From: Actinobacteria bacterium UBA6100
GTDB taxonomy: Bacteria; Actinomycetota; Coriobacteriia; Anaerosomatales; Anaerosomataceae
Direction of reading: 5' to 3'
Length of the DNA stretch: 27,591 nt
NCBI GenBank assembly: GCA_002423585.1
Contig: DIWS01000007.1
Coordinates: 64,686-92,276, forward strand
In this document: one piece after another, positions 8,134 through 15,679 of the stretch
How positions within the stretch are numbered: position 1 is the stretch's first letter
Layout: the number at the start of each line of letters is the position of its first letter
Program-made: the position numbers and the translations under genes
The notes under the pieces: model-generated
Told to the model about the DNA's origin: nothing
Seen by the model: only the letters and a program-made list of their open reading frames with translations
The model's database searches: none

Positions 8134-9030
8134 ATGAACATCGACGAGTACATCATCGGTCTTCGCTCAGCGCTCGCAGGCGCCGATCCCGCGCTGGTGC
8201 AGGATGCGGTCTACGACGCCGAGGAGTACCTCCACAGCGAGATGGCCGGCTGTGAGGGCGATGCGGAGACATGCTTCGCCGGGATCGTGGAGCGGTACGG
8301 CACACCCGAAGAGGTGGCTGCGGCCTACCTCGAGACCGAGGTGACGGTCGCCCGGGCTCTCAAAGCCCCGGTGGTGAGCGACACGCGTGGACCGCTGGGC
8401 CGCTTCTTCGGTGTGGTGACCGACCCGCGGGCCTACGCGGCGCTTGTGTACCTGCTGCTTTCGCTCGTCACAGGCACGGTGTACTTCTCTCTCGTGGTGG
8501 CGTTGCTGCCCACGAGCCTGGGTTTGATCCCGGTCGGCGTGGGACTCCTGCTACTGCTCGTGTTCTTCGCCATGGTCCGGGCGATCTCGCTCGCCGAGGG
8601 GCGCGTGGTGGAGTCGCTGCTCGGCGTACGGATGCCACGCCGCCCGCGCGGCACGGTGCGTGATGGCAACCTCGGTGACCGCATCATGTACTGGTTCACC
8701 GACTGGCGGACGTGGACGAGCATCCTGTACATGGTGTTGCAGTTCCCGCTCGGGCTGATCTACTTCACGCTCGTCGTGATGGCGCTGTCGCTGTCTGCCA
8801 GCGCTGTGGCGTATCCGATCGTGCAGCTGTTCACCGACTACCCGCTTCTTCAGTGGGGCGGTTACGGCTACATGCTTCAGCCATGGGCCACGCCGCTGGT
8901 CATAGCGGTCGGTCTGCTCGGCTTCGTGCTCACGCTTCATCTGTCCAGGGGTGTCGGCTGGCTTCACGCGGCGTACGCCAAAGCGCTCCTCGTGGGCAGG
9001 TACACCGATACCGCCGCGGGCGATCAGTAG
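8134..9030 (+). CDS. HAAS-domain membrane protein with sensor-type C-terminus
   Basis: A 298-residue protein. Residues 1-65 form a cytoplasmic alpha-helical HAAS-like domain (INEYI-type start, paired acidic helices, RYGTPEEVAAAYLE) that commonly follows PadR genes. Two double-helix membrane hairpins follow, roughly 104-150 and 195-285. The second membrane part resembles the putative sensor domain found at the N-terminus of actinobacterial histidine kinases, including the terminal GVGWLHAAYAKALL stretch. The ATG directly follows the PadR stop with no gap. Likely role: membrane arm of a PadR-controlled envelope-stress or metabolite-response operon; the ligand is unknown. Confidence 0.8.
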   Translation: MNIDEYIIGLRSALAGADPALVQDAVYDAEEYLHSEMAGCEGDAETCFAGIVERYGTPEEVAAAYLETEVTVARALKAPVVSDTRGPLGRFFGVVTDPRAYAALVYLLLSLVTGTVYFSLVVALLPTSLGLIPVGVGLLLLLVFFAMVRAISLAEGRVVESLLGVRMPRRPRGTVRDGNLGDRIMYWFTDWRTWTSILYMVLQFPLGLIYFTLVVMALSLSASAVAYPIVQLFTDYPLLQWGGYGYMLQPWATPLVIAVGLLGFVLTLHLSRGVGWLHAAYAKALLVGRYTDTAAGDQ

Positions 9031-9048
9031 AGAAGGGGAGTGTCCAGG

Positions 9049-9783
9049 ATGAAGAGGATCACTGTACGGCGCATGGCGGCCCTCGCCTCGTGCCTCGCAC
9101 TCGCGGCAACGGCCGGTTGCGTCCGCGTGGAGCTGCCGGAGGGAGGCTACGAGTCAGCCGACGAGCAGATCGAGCTTGAGGGTGCCACCGCGCTCGACGC
9201 GTCGATCGACATGGCCGCCGGCAAGCTCACCGTGATGGGCGGCGCCGATGGTGCGCTCGACGCAGGATTCGACTTCAGCCGGGCAGCGTGGCGGCCCGAG
9301 GTGAAGTACGACGTCACGGGCGGCGTCGGCAGGCTGTCCGTGCGCACGCCGCAGGTACCCGACTTCGGCATACACGGCGACATGCGCTATGACTGGGACC
9401 TGCGGTTGCCGGGTGATGTGCCGCTGGACCTCTCGGTGAACATGGGTGCCGGTCAGGCGGACCTCGACCTCACCGGCACGATGCTTCGTGAGATCCGAGT
9501 GAACCTCGGCGCCGGCGACACGACCGTCGACCTCTCCGGCGCGTGGGATCACGATCTCACCGGCGAACTCAACACGGGTGCGGGGAAGCTCACGCTCAAG
9601 GTTCCCGCGGACGTGGGTGTGCGCATCGTCGGCTACCAGGACGGTCTCGGCTCGTACCGGGCCGATGGGTTCAGGCAGGACGGTGATGCGCTCGTGAACG
9701 ATGCGTACGAGACCGCCGCGGTACGCTTCGACCTCGTCTTGAGGCGCGGCCTCGGAGACGTGACGATCGAGACCACTGAATAG
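9049..9783 (+). CDS. Putative lipoprotein with beta-solenoid (toast-rack/DUF4097-like) domain
   Basis: A 244-residue exported protein. The N-terminus has basic residues, a hydrophobic stretch and a Cys at residue 24 in an ATAGC context, consistent with a lipoprotein signal (the -3 residue Thr is unusual). The mature part consists of repeated short strands with glycine turns, such as DLSVNMGAGQADLDL followed by IRVNLGAGDTTVDL and ELNTGAGKLTLKV. This is the pattern of toast-rack/DUF4097-type beta-solenoids that accompany PadR/HAAS or LiaF-like operons. ATG 9049 is preferred over GTG 9040 because AAGGGGAG ends at 9040, eight bases before the ATG. Part of the PadR operon. Confidence 0.78.
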   Translation: MKRITVRRMAALASCLALAATAGCVRVELPEGGYESADEQIELEGATALDASIDMAAGKLTVMGGADGALDAGFDFSRAAWRPEVKYDVTGGVGRLSVRTPQVPDFGIHGDMRYDWDLRLPGDVPLDLSVNMGAGQADLDLTGTMLREIRVNLGAGDTTVDLSGAWDHDLTGELNTGAGKLTLKVPADVGVRIVGYQDGLGSYRADGFRQDGDALVNDAYETAAVRFDLVLRRGLGDVTIETTE

Positions 9784-9785
9784 AC

Positions 9786-9804
9786 GCGACCGGTACGCGG
9801 TCGC
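9786..9804 (+). other. GC-rich intra-operon hairpin
   Basis: Perfect inverted repeat GCGACCG (9786-9792) and CGGTCGC (9798-9804) with a five-base loop, placed between the lipoprotein gene and the next membrane-protein gene. It is followed only by CTTCGG, so it is a weak terminator at best and may attenuate or stabilise the operon mRNA. Confidence 0.4.
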
Positions 9805-9832
9805 TTCGGACAAAGAAAGGATCGGAACTGTA

Positions 9833-10120
9833 ATGGAGATCTTCGGACTACTCGCGGCCGGCAGCGCCGTGACCATCACCGTCGTGTCGATCGTGGCGTC
9901 GCTCGCGGCACCGGTGTTCTGGCTGTGGATGCTCATCGATGCGCTCGTACGCGAAGAGCACGAGTACCCCGGAGCGACGGCCACCAGCAGCAACCGCCTG
10001 TTGTGGGCACTGCTCATCGCTTTCGTGCAGATCGCGGCGGTGCCGTACTACTTCATCGTATACCGCACGATCAGGAGGGGAACGGTGGCCCGTCCGGGCG
10101 CCGTGGCGCAAGCCGCCTGA
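9833..10120 (+). CDS. PLDc_N-type small membrane protein
   Basis: A 95-residue protein with two transmembrane helices (about 13-40 and 55-76). The sequence FWLWMLIDALVREE, then NRLLWALLIAF and PYYFIVYR, is typical of the phospholipase-D-nuclease N-terminal (PLDc_N) domain that also occurs as stand-alone small proteins. No catalytic HKD motif exists, so this is not a phospholipase. An AAAGGATCGG ribosome site precedes the ATG. It is the last gene of the PadR operon; a GC hairpin follows at 10143. Confidence 0.8.
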   Translation: MEIFGLLAAGSAVTITVVSIVASLAAPVFWLWMLIDALVREEHEYPGATATSSNRLLWALLIAFVQIAAVPYYFIVYRTIRRGTVARPGAVAQAA

Positions 10121-10142
10121 GCGAGGTCGCGGAGCGGAGTAC

Positions 10143-10169
10143 GCGGGGCGTCCGACATGGGCGCCCCGC
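10143..10169 (+). terminator. Possible terminator hairpin after the PadR operon
   Basis: Perfect eight-base inverted repeat GCGGGGCG (10143-10150) and CGCCCCGC (10162-10169) around an 11-base loop, 22 bases after the stop of the PLDc_N protein gene. No T-tract follows, so intrinsic termination is uncertain. Confidence 0.4.
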
Positions 10170-10194
10170 AGCGCGTGCGCCCGGAACGGTCATC

Positions 10195-10207
10195 GACGAT
10201 AATCGTC
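10195..10207 (+). promoter_or_regulatory. Palindrome over a -10 element before the cyclodeaminase gene
   Basis: The perfect 13-base palindrome GACGATAATCGTC contains GATAAT (10198-10203), a five-of-six match to the -10 consensus, 38 bases before the start of the downstream gene. No clear -35 is seen. The overlap of a dyad with the -10 suggests a possible repressor site, but the short palindrome could also arise by chance. Confidence 0.45.
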
Positions 10208-10241
10208 AGTGCACCACCCTCACGACCGGAGGACACGCGCC

Positions 10242-11468
10242 ATGCCACACGGCCCGTACGAAGACGTTCGCATCACCGGGCACCTCATCGACTCGGGCAT
10301 CATGTCGCGCATCATGGACGACATCGTCGCGCTCGACGGCGAGTTCGAAACGCTGTCGTTCGAGGTAGGCCGCACCAACGAGGACGCCTCGGTGGCGCTC
10401 CTGCGCATCCGCGGCCGTGATGAAGCCCATGTGGACAAGATACTCGGCGTGATCAACCAGCTCGGCGCGGAGCCGCTCGATGTCGAAGACGTGCGCACGT
10501 CGCCCGCACCGCAAGACGGCGTCTTCCCCGAGGGCTTCTACGCCACCACCAATCTCGAGACCGCGGTGCGCATCAGCGGCCGGTGGACACAGGTCGCGGG
10601 CCCCGAGATGGACCTCGGCATCGTGATCGATGGTGAGAGCGCCTACACCGTGGCGATGGCCGATGTCCGCGCAGGCTCCGCGATCGTGATGGGTCATGCG
10701 GGCGTGCGCGTGCGCCCCATCGAGCGTCCGCGCGACAAGCAGGAGTTCGAGTTCATGAACTCCGAGGTCTCCTCCGAGAAGCCCAAGGCGCTCGTCATCC
10801 GCGATGTGGCGCACATGCTCCGGCGTGTGAAGGCCCGCGAGCAGAGCATCATCCTGGTTGTGGGGCCTGCGGTGGTGCACACCGGCGCCGCGCAGCACCT
10901 CGCCCGGCTCGTGCGCATGGGCTACGTGTCGGTCATGTTCGGCGGCAACGCCGTAGCGGTGCATGACATCGAGTCGGCGCTGTACGGCACCTCCCTCGGC
11001 GTGTCGATGGAGGCGGGCATGCCCACGGTGGGTGGGCACGAGCACCATCTGCGCGCGATCAACACCATCCGCGGTTGCGGCGGGATCCGGCAGGCGGTGG
11101 AGCAGGGCGTGCTGACCGAGGGCCTGATGCACATGCTGGTCACCACGGGGACACCGTACGTGCTGGCCGGCTCGATCCGCGACGATGGCCCGCTGCCCGA
11201 CGTGATCACCGACGTGCTCGAGGCGCAGCGCGCGATGCGCGCGTACTGCCAGCAGGCTGGTGCGTGCATCATGCTCTCGACGATGCTGCACTCCATCGCC
11301 ACCGGCAATATGCTGCCGGCCGACGTGACCACGATCTGCGTGGACATCAATCCGGCCGTGGTCACCAAGCTCGCCGACCGGGGCAGCTTCCAGACCGTGG
11401 GCATCGTCACCGACGTCGGCCTGTTCCTCGAGATGCTGGCCGACGAACTCGAGCGCGGACAGGGCTAA
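10242..11468 (+). CDS. Ornithine cyclodeaminase of the TIGR00300 (LOR/SDH-like) family
   Basis: A 408-residue protein. The N-terminal region (about 5-100, starting YEDVRITGHLIDSG) is the LOR/SDH bifunctional-enzyme conserved domain. The C-terminal part holds an NAD-binding fold with VVGPAVVHTGAA, FGGNAVAVHDIESALYGTSLG and the downstream TIRGCGGIRQAV and VLAGSIRDDGPLPDV segments. Proteins of this family include a methanococcal enzyme reported as ornithine cyclodeaminase (ornithine to proline plus ammonia) and the C-terminal part of cyanobacterial arginine dihydrolase proteins. The start is set by GGAGGA eight bases before the ATG at 10242. It is likely monocistronic with its own promoter. Substrate is inferred from family membership. 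Confidence 0.82.
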   Translation: MPHGPYEDVRITGHLIDSGIMSRIMDDIVALDGEFETLSFEVGRTNEDASVALLRIRGRDEAHVDKILGVINQLGAEPLDVEDVRTSPAPQDGVFPEGFYATTNLETAVRISGRWTQVAGPEMDLGIVIDGESAYTVAMADVRAGSAIVMGHAGVRVRPIERPRDKQEFEFMNSEVSSEKPKALVIRDVAHMLRRVKAREQSIILVVGPAVVHTGAAQHLARLVRMGYVSVMFGGNAVAVHDIESALYGTSLGVSMEAGMPTVGGHEHHLRAINTIRGCGGIRQAVEQGVLTEGLMHMLVTTGTPYVLAGSIRDDGPLPDVITDVLEAQRAMRAYCQQAGACIMLSTMLHSIATGNMLPADVTTICVDINPAVVTKLADRGSFQTVGIVTDVGLFLEMLADELERGQG

Positions 11469-11512
11469 TCGGCGCGTCGCTTGCTTCGGCAGGGGCGACG
11501 AGAGGACTCACT

Positions 11513-11611
11513 GATGGCCACCGCCACCACTTCCACCTCGCCGAGGAGTATCACCGGCACTACTACGCCAAGAAAGATCTGCTCGGCGCCGCATACGGCA
11601 CGGTCGGATAG
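11513..11611 (+). pseudogene. Remnant of msrA (C-terminal end only)
   Basis: In the frame ending at TAG 11609-11611, the residues FHLAEEYHRHYYAKKD look like the conserved C-terminal helix of peptide methionine sulfoxide reductase MsrA (family form FYxAEEYHQxYxxKNP). No start codon or upstream MsrA sequence such as the GCFWG active site precedes it; the ornithine cyclodeaminase stop is only 45 bases upstream. Six bases later an intact msrB begins, the usual neighbour of msrA. The simplest reading is a deletion that removed most of msrA. Alternatively the stretch is a chance similarity or a leader; the match is short. Confidence 0.45.
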
Positions 11612-11617
11612 GGAGCG

Positions 11618-12055
11618 ATGATGAAGCGCTACGAGATCGAGCACGATGAGACCGGCTGGCGTGCGATGCTCACGCCTGATGAGTATCGGGTGCTGCGCGA
11701 ATCAGGGACCGAGCCGCCGTTCTCCGGCGCGTATGTGGACACCGACGACCCCGGAGCGTATCGCTGCCGGGCGTGCGGGAACCCGCTCTTCCGTGCGGAG
11801 ACCAAGTACCACTCAGGGTGCGGATGGCCGAGCTTCTACGGTCCGGTCTCGCCTGATGCTGTCGAGGAGCACGTCGATACGAGCCACGGTATGACGCGGA
11901 CGGAGATCCGGTGCGCCGCCTGCGGATCGCATCTCGGACACGTCTTCACGGACGGCCCCGAGCCCACGGGGCTGCGCTACTGCATGAACTCGGTGGCGCT
12001 CGAGTTCGAGGGGGCTGCGGAGAGTCGGGGACAGGGCTACAATAAGCCTGATTAA
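11618..12055 (+). CDS. msrB: Peptide methionine (R)-S-oxide reductase MsrB
   Basis: A 145-residue MsrB that reduces the R-epimer of methionine sulfoxide in proteins. Two zinc CxxC pairs (CRACGN and CAACGSHLGHVF) and the catalytic Cys in RYCMNSVALEF are intact, as are the GCGWPSFY and SHGMTRTEIRC segments. The frame has tandem ATGs at 11618 and 11621; the second is better spaced from the GGGAG at 11611-11615. It directly follows what looks like a truncated msrA. The end of the gene carries a TACAAT box probably used by the next transcript. Confidence 0.93.
   Translation: MMKRYEIEHDETGWRAMLTPDEYRVLRESGTEPPFSGAYVDTDDPGAYRCRACGNPLFRAETKYHSGCGWPSFYGPVSPDAVEEHVDTSHGMTRTEIRCAACGSHLGHVFTDGPEPTGLRYCMNSVALEFEGAAESRGQGYNKPD
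12038..12043 (+). promoter_or_regulatory. Probable -10 element for the membrane protein/kinase pair
   Basis: TACAAT in the context GGCTACAATAAG lies inside the last codons of msrB and 31 bases before the TTG start of the next gene. It shares the GGCTACAAT core with the box before purD. No good -35 is visible. Confidence 0.4.
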
Positions 12056-12074
12056 TCTTCGAGAGGCAGGCCCC

Positions 12075-12356
12075 TTGTTCCAGGAGAGCGAGATCATCGA
12101 CCTGATGCTCGTCGTGTTCATGATGCCGATGCTCGTGATCGGGATCAGGAGCGTCGAGATCTCGGGCAAGCGCTGGTTCATCGCCTCGTACTGGGCCATC
12201 GTCTGCGGTTTCGTTCTGACAGTGGTCGAAGGCTATGTGGCCACCGTCGTGATGAACGACCTCGAGCATGTCGCGTACGCCCTCGGCGGCATCTTCCTCG
12301 CCATCGCCACCGGGACCCTCTTGCGTGACATCCGCAGACAGGCCGAAGTCTCATGA
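12075..12356 (+). CDS. Small membrane protein coupled to a histidine kinase
   Basis: A 93-residue protein starting at TTG 12075, eight bases after GAGAGG (12061-12066). It has three hydrophobic segments (about 8-24, 36-57 and 66-82) and a basic C-terminus. The motif N-D-L-E-H at residues 61-65 resembles the N-M-L-E-H motif at residues 54-58 of the kinase encoded next, so the two may form one membrane sensor. The stop overlaps the kinase ATG by four bases (ATGA). No known domain is recognised. Confidence 0.7.
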   Translation: MFQESEIIDLMLVVFMMPMLVIGIRSVEISGKRWFIASYWAIVCGFVLTVVEGYVATVVMNDLEHVAYALGGIFLAIATGTLLRDIRRQAEVS

Positions 12357-13774
12357 GTCTCGTCGCCGTCGCCGACATCGTCGCGCTGCTCGCGTTCGGC
12401 GCGGCCGTCTACTTCGTTCTGCGCATGCCCGGAAGCTCGCCCGCCGTCGGCCGGTACGTCAAGTACACGCTCCTGGCCGTCTGCGCCGTGTACCTCGTCG
12501 TCAGCATCTCGAACATGCTCGAGCACGCGGGGATCACGGACATGTTCGACGTGTATGAGGACTTCGCCGAGGTGCTGTTCGTCCCGCTCGTAGCATGGGC
12601 CCTCTACAGCCGCCTCAGCGCCCAACGCCTGCTCGAGGCACAGCGTGCAGAGGAGGACATCCGGCGCGAACACGAACTGCTTATGAACGTCCTGAACACG
12701 ACTCCCACCGGCGTTCTGGTCGCCGATGCCGAAGGCACGGTCAGGATGGCCAACGCTGTCGCCGAGCAGATGCTCGCTTGTACTCTCGATGGTCAGCTCG
12801 ATCTTGGCGAGATCGTCCGCGGCGCACCGCTTTCTCGGCTACGCACCCGGCTCGGCACCGGCGAATCCTGCCTCTACGTGGCGGTCAGGTCGAGCCCGCT
12901 GGCTTCGCGGGGGGAGGGCCCCGCGCTCGCCGTGCTTTCGCTCGCGGATGTCACCGACCGGATGCGCGCCGAAGCGCGGGCCGAGGAATACCGCCGAGGG
13001 CTTGAGGACGCCATCGATCGGCGGACGGGCGAGCTGCTCGAGGCGAATCGTCAGCTGGAGCAGGCAAGCAGCACAAACCAGCAGTTCTTCACGAAGATGA
13101 GCCACGAGCTGCGCACCCCACTGAACGCGATCATCGGTTTCAGCGAGATCATGTTGAAGGGGCTCTCCGGGCCACTCACCGAAGACCAATCGAAGCAGCT
13201 TGAGATGGTGAAGAGCGCCGGACATCAGCTTCTCGACAGTGTGAATGATGTGCTTGAGATATCCCGGATCGAGGCGGGCTACAGCGCGATCGAGGTCACG
13301 CGCTTCGATGTGAACGCTCGCATGAGCGATCTCACCGAGTCGATGGGTGGCGTCGCGCAGATGCAGGGAGTCGATCTCGTGTTCGAGCATGAAGAGGGTT
13401 CGCCGATCAGCACGGACCCGGACAAGCTCGATCAGATCGTGCGCAATCTCATCTCCAACGCGATCAAGTTCACCGATCCGGGTGGTCGGGTGTGCGTCTC
13501 GGTGATGCACGACCGGGACGTCGTTCACGTCGCGGTCAGGGACAGTGGGATCGGCATCGCCGAGGAGGACCAGGAGCGCATCTTCCATGCCTTCGAGCAG
13601 GTGGAGCATCCGGATCGTGTCCGTCCGGTCGGCACAGGGCTCGGACTTCTCATCTGCCGTGAACTCGCCAGTGCTCTGGGGTGCACCGTGGATCTTGAGA
13701 GCCGGCCCGGCGTGGGCTCGACCTTCACGGTGGCGGTTCCCCGGCAGGCGCCCGGTCATCTGGTCATCCTGTAA
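12353..13774 (+). CDS. Membrane histidine kinase with PAS-like domain
   Basis: A 473-residue sensor kinase. An N-terminal membrane region of two to three helices (1-90) contains N54-M-L-E-H58. A PAS-like domain (about 105-205, LLMNVLNTTPTGVLVADAEG) and a short coiled coil (205-245) follow. Next come the HisKA domain with phospho-acceptor His251 (SHELRTPLN) and the HATPase domain with N-box Asn365/Asn369, D397-SGIGI and GTGLGL (427-432). All catalytic residues are present, so it should autophosphorylate. No response regulator is adjacent; its partner may be one of the receivers encoded at 23622-25290. Translation is coupled to the small membrane protein. Confidence 0.93.
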   Translation: MSLVAVADIVALLAFGAAVYFVLRMPGSSPAVGRYVKYTLLAVCAVYLVVSISNMLEHAGITDMFDVYEDFAEVLFVPLVAWALYSRLSAQRLLEAQRAEEDIRREHELLMNVLNTTPTGVLVADAEGTVRMANAVAEQMLACTLDGQLDLGEIVRGAPLSRLRTRLGTGESCLYVAVRSSPLASRGEGPALAVLSLADVTDRMRAEARAEEYRRGLEDAIDRRTGELLEANRQLEQASSTNQQFFTKMSHELRTPLNAIIGFSEIMLKGLSGPLTEDQSKQLEMVKSAGHQLLDSVNDVLEISRIEAGYSAIEVTRFDVNARMSDLTESMGGVAQMQGVDLVFEHEEGSPISTDPDKLDQIVRNLISNAIKFTDPGGRVCVSVMHDRDVVHVAVRDSGIGIAEEDQERIFHAFEQVEHPDRVRPVGTGLGLLICRELASALGCTVDLESRPGVGSTFTVAVPRQAPGHLVIL

Positions 13775-13845
13775 CGTGCGTCACCCGTCCTGCCGTTCGG
13801 CGGTTCGCGGTCAGGGTTCGGCTGTGTTGTGCCGATGAGGAGCCT

Positions 13846-14487
13846 ATGGCCAGAAGTCCTCAGAAGGCTGACGTGGTGCGACACATCCTGGTGGGTGTCG
13901 CATGCCTGCTCATGGGGTGGCTCGGAGTGATGCAGGGCATCCGCATCCCCATCGTCTCTGACGCGAGCTACGGTCTTCATGCGCTGGGACATCTGCTGAC
14001 ATGGTTCCTTCCCGATGTGTATCGGGCGATGATGGGGTCGCTGTTCCAGGTCCTGATCCCCCTCGGCTTTGCGGGGTATTTCCTTCTGTTCCATCGCGAC
14101 CTGGTAGGCGTGTCACTGATGCTCGGCTGGACCGGGCTGTCTGCCGGTGAGACGGCGGCATACATCGCCGACGCTACCGCGAGGACGATGGTCATCGGAC
14201 CGGGGCATCTCGATCATGACTGGGCGATCGCGCTGACCGCGCTCGATCGGCTCGCTGCCGCCGACGAGTTGGCCTGGATCGTCCAGGCCGCCGCCTTGGT
14301 GTGCATATTCGTGGGCATCGGGACCGCCGCACTGGGTGTGGTCCGGGTTCTCATGGAGCAGGAGTCAGCATCGCGTCCTGATGCCTACCTCATACGCAAA
14401 CCGGCCTATGGACGCGTCGAGTACGACGAGTGGGCGCGGTCGCAGTCCGTGGACCGGGTACCGCCTTCGCCTTCTGCAGATCAGTGA
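13846..14487 (+). CDS. Metalloprotease-like membrane protein lacking the catalytic Glu
   Basis: A 213-residue polytopic membrane protein, collinear with the 200-residue protein encoded at 19419. Both share H-x-L-G-H-L-L-T at residues 45-52, GS(F/L)xQVxxPLG, a conserved Y-I-x-D-A-T segment and an H-D-W-A motif (His124, Asp125 here). The paralogue has HELGH, the HExxH zinc-metalloprotease signature; here it is HALGH, so the catalytic Glu is Ala while both His ligands remain. This suggests a zinc-binding but inactive homologue, or a family that is not proteolytic. A GAGGAG site precedes the ATG. A hydrophilic C-terminal tail (175-213) is present. Confidence 0.7.
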   Translation: MARSPQKADVVRHILVGVACLLMGWLGVMQGIRIPIVSDASYGLHALGHLLTWFLPDVYRAMMGSLFQVLIPLGFAGYFLLFHRDLVGVSLMLGWTGLSAGETAAYIADATARTMVIGPGHLDHDWAIALTALDRLAAADELAWIVQAAALVCIFVGIGTAALGVVRVLMEQESASRPDAYLIRKPAYGRVEYDEWARSQSVDRVPPSPSADQ

Positions 14488-14545
14488 ATGGCGCACCCCA
14501 CGCTCGCACGCTAGGATGGGGTGTAACCAACGCTGAAGGATCAAC

Positions 14546-15625
14546 GTGTCTGTCCCCGACCCACTCATCGCCCTTGGATTCGACTCTGAGCGTGCTGCCC
14601 TCGCAGCCGGGTTCGGAGACGATCTCATCCCCGGGCGCGTCATCCGCTCCGACCGGGGCTTCGTCGCGGTGCACACGGCGGCAGGAGTCGTTCTGGCGCG
14701 GCCTGCGACGCATCTGGTGAAGTCCGCCGAGGACGGTGGCCTGCCGGTGGTGGGCGACTGGGTCCTTCTCGGCGGCACGGAGTCCGAACCGCTCGTCGAG
14801 CGCGTGCTCGACAGGGCCACATCGATCGTGCGGCGTGACCCGGGCCGCGCCGCGCGCATCCAGGTGCTGGCGGCCAACGTCGACGTGGTGCTGATCACCC
14901 ATCCCCTCTCGGGGGAAGCGCCCAACCTGGCACGCATCGAGCGAGAACTCGCCCTGGTCTGGGACAGCGGCGCGCAGCCGGTCGTCGTGCTCACCAAGCG
15001 TGACCTCTGTGCGGACGTCGAGGAGGCCATCACCTCCGTGGAGGCGGCCGCACCCGGGGTGGCCGTGCTTGCAACGAGCACCGTCACCGGCGACGGGCTC
15101 GATGACATCAGGGCGTACATGCTGCCCGGACGTGCGATCGTGCTGATCGGGCCGTCCGGATCCGGGAAGTCCACGCTGGTGAACGCTCTGGCAGGCGAGG
15201 ACATCCAACTCACGCGCGAAGTGCGTGTCTCCGACGATCGCGGTCGGCACACCACCGTGTCCCGCGAACTGCTGCAGTTGCCGGGCGGGGGGCTCGTGAT
15301 CGACACGCCCGGACTGCGAGCAGTGGGGATGTGGGACTCCGCCGAGGGGATCGATCAGGCGTTCTCGGATGTGGCGCTTCTTGCGCAGGACTGCCGTTTC
15401 CGCGACTGCCGCCACGATGGCGAACCGGGCTGCGCGGTGGAGGCGGCAGTGGCGTCAGGTGAGCTGCCCGTGCGGCGGCTTGAGAGCTACCGGGAGCTGC
15501 AGGCCGAAGCCCGGCACGTCGGCGAGCAGCTGGACGCGCGCGCGCGCCTGGCCCGCAAGAGCGAGGACAAACAGCTGGCCCGCGCGATCAAACGCTACTA
15601 CAAAGACGGCCCACGGGGCACATAG
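14546..15625 (+). CDS. rsgA: Ribosome small-subunit-dependent GTPase A
   Basis: A 359-residue circularly permuted GTPase acting in late 30S maturation. An N-terminal OB-fold (about 30-95) is followed by G4 TKRD (150-153), G1 GPSGSGKS (202-209) and G3 DTPG (253-256), in the permuted order that defines the family. The C-terminal zinc site uses Cys283, Cys288, His290 and Cys296. The GTG at 14546 follows GAAGGA (14535-14540). A TAGGAT -10-like box is at 14512-14517. A strong terminator directly follows the stop, so rsgA ends its transcription unit. Confidence 0.95.
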   Translation: MSVPDPLIALGFDSERAALAAGFGDDLIPGRVIRSDRGFVAVHTAAGVVLARPATHLVKSAEDGGLPVVGDWVLLGGTESEPLVERVLDRATSIVRRDPGRAARIQVLAANVDVVLITHPLSGEAPNLARIERELALVWDSGAQPVVVLTKRDLCADVEEAITSVEAAAPGVAVLATSTVTGDGLDDIRAYMLPGRAIVLIGPSGSGKSTLVNALAGEDIQLTREVRVSDDRGRHTTVSRELLQLPGGGLVIDTPGLRAVGMWDSAEGIDQAFSDVALLAQDCRFRDCRHDGEPGCAVEAAVASGELPVRRLESYRELQAEARHVGEQLDARARLARKSEDKQLARAIKRYYKDGPRGT

Positions 15626-15629
15626 CCGA

Positions 15630-15655
15630 AACGGGGCCGGTCTCCCGGCCCCGTT
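15630..15655 (+). terminator. Intrinsic terminator after rsgA
   Basis: Perfect 11-base stem (AACGGGGCCGG at 15630-15640 with its complement at 15645-15655), TCTC tetraloop, then TTCTCTC on the + strand. It starts five bases after the rsgA stop. It may also serve the convergent minus-strand gene ending at 15680, for which the AAACGG side would give a short T-run. Confidence 0.85.
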
Positions 15656-15679
15656 CTCTCAGTGCAGTGCGTGACCATC

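Noticed and set aside
10206..11291. 361-codon minus-strand frame opposite the cyclodeaminase gene
   Set aside because: No domain or ribosome site, His/Arg-rich; the + strand gene is strongly supported.
11514..11620. Short frame from ATG 11514 as a real small gene
   Set aside because: Thr/Ser/Arg-rich product with no features; the alternative frame shows the MsrA-like end, and no ribosome site is suited to this ATG beyond a weak GAGAGG.
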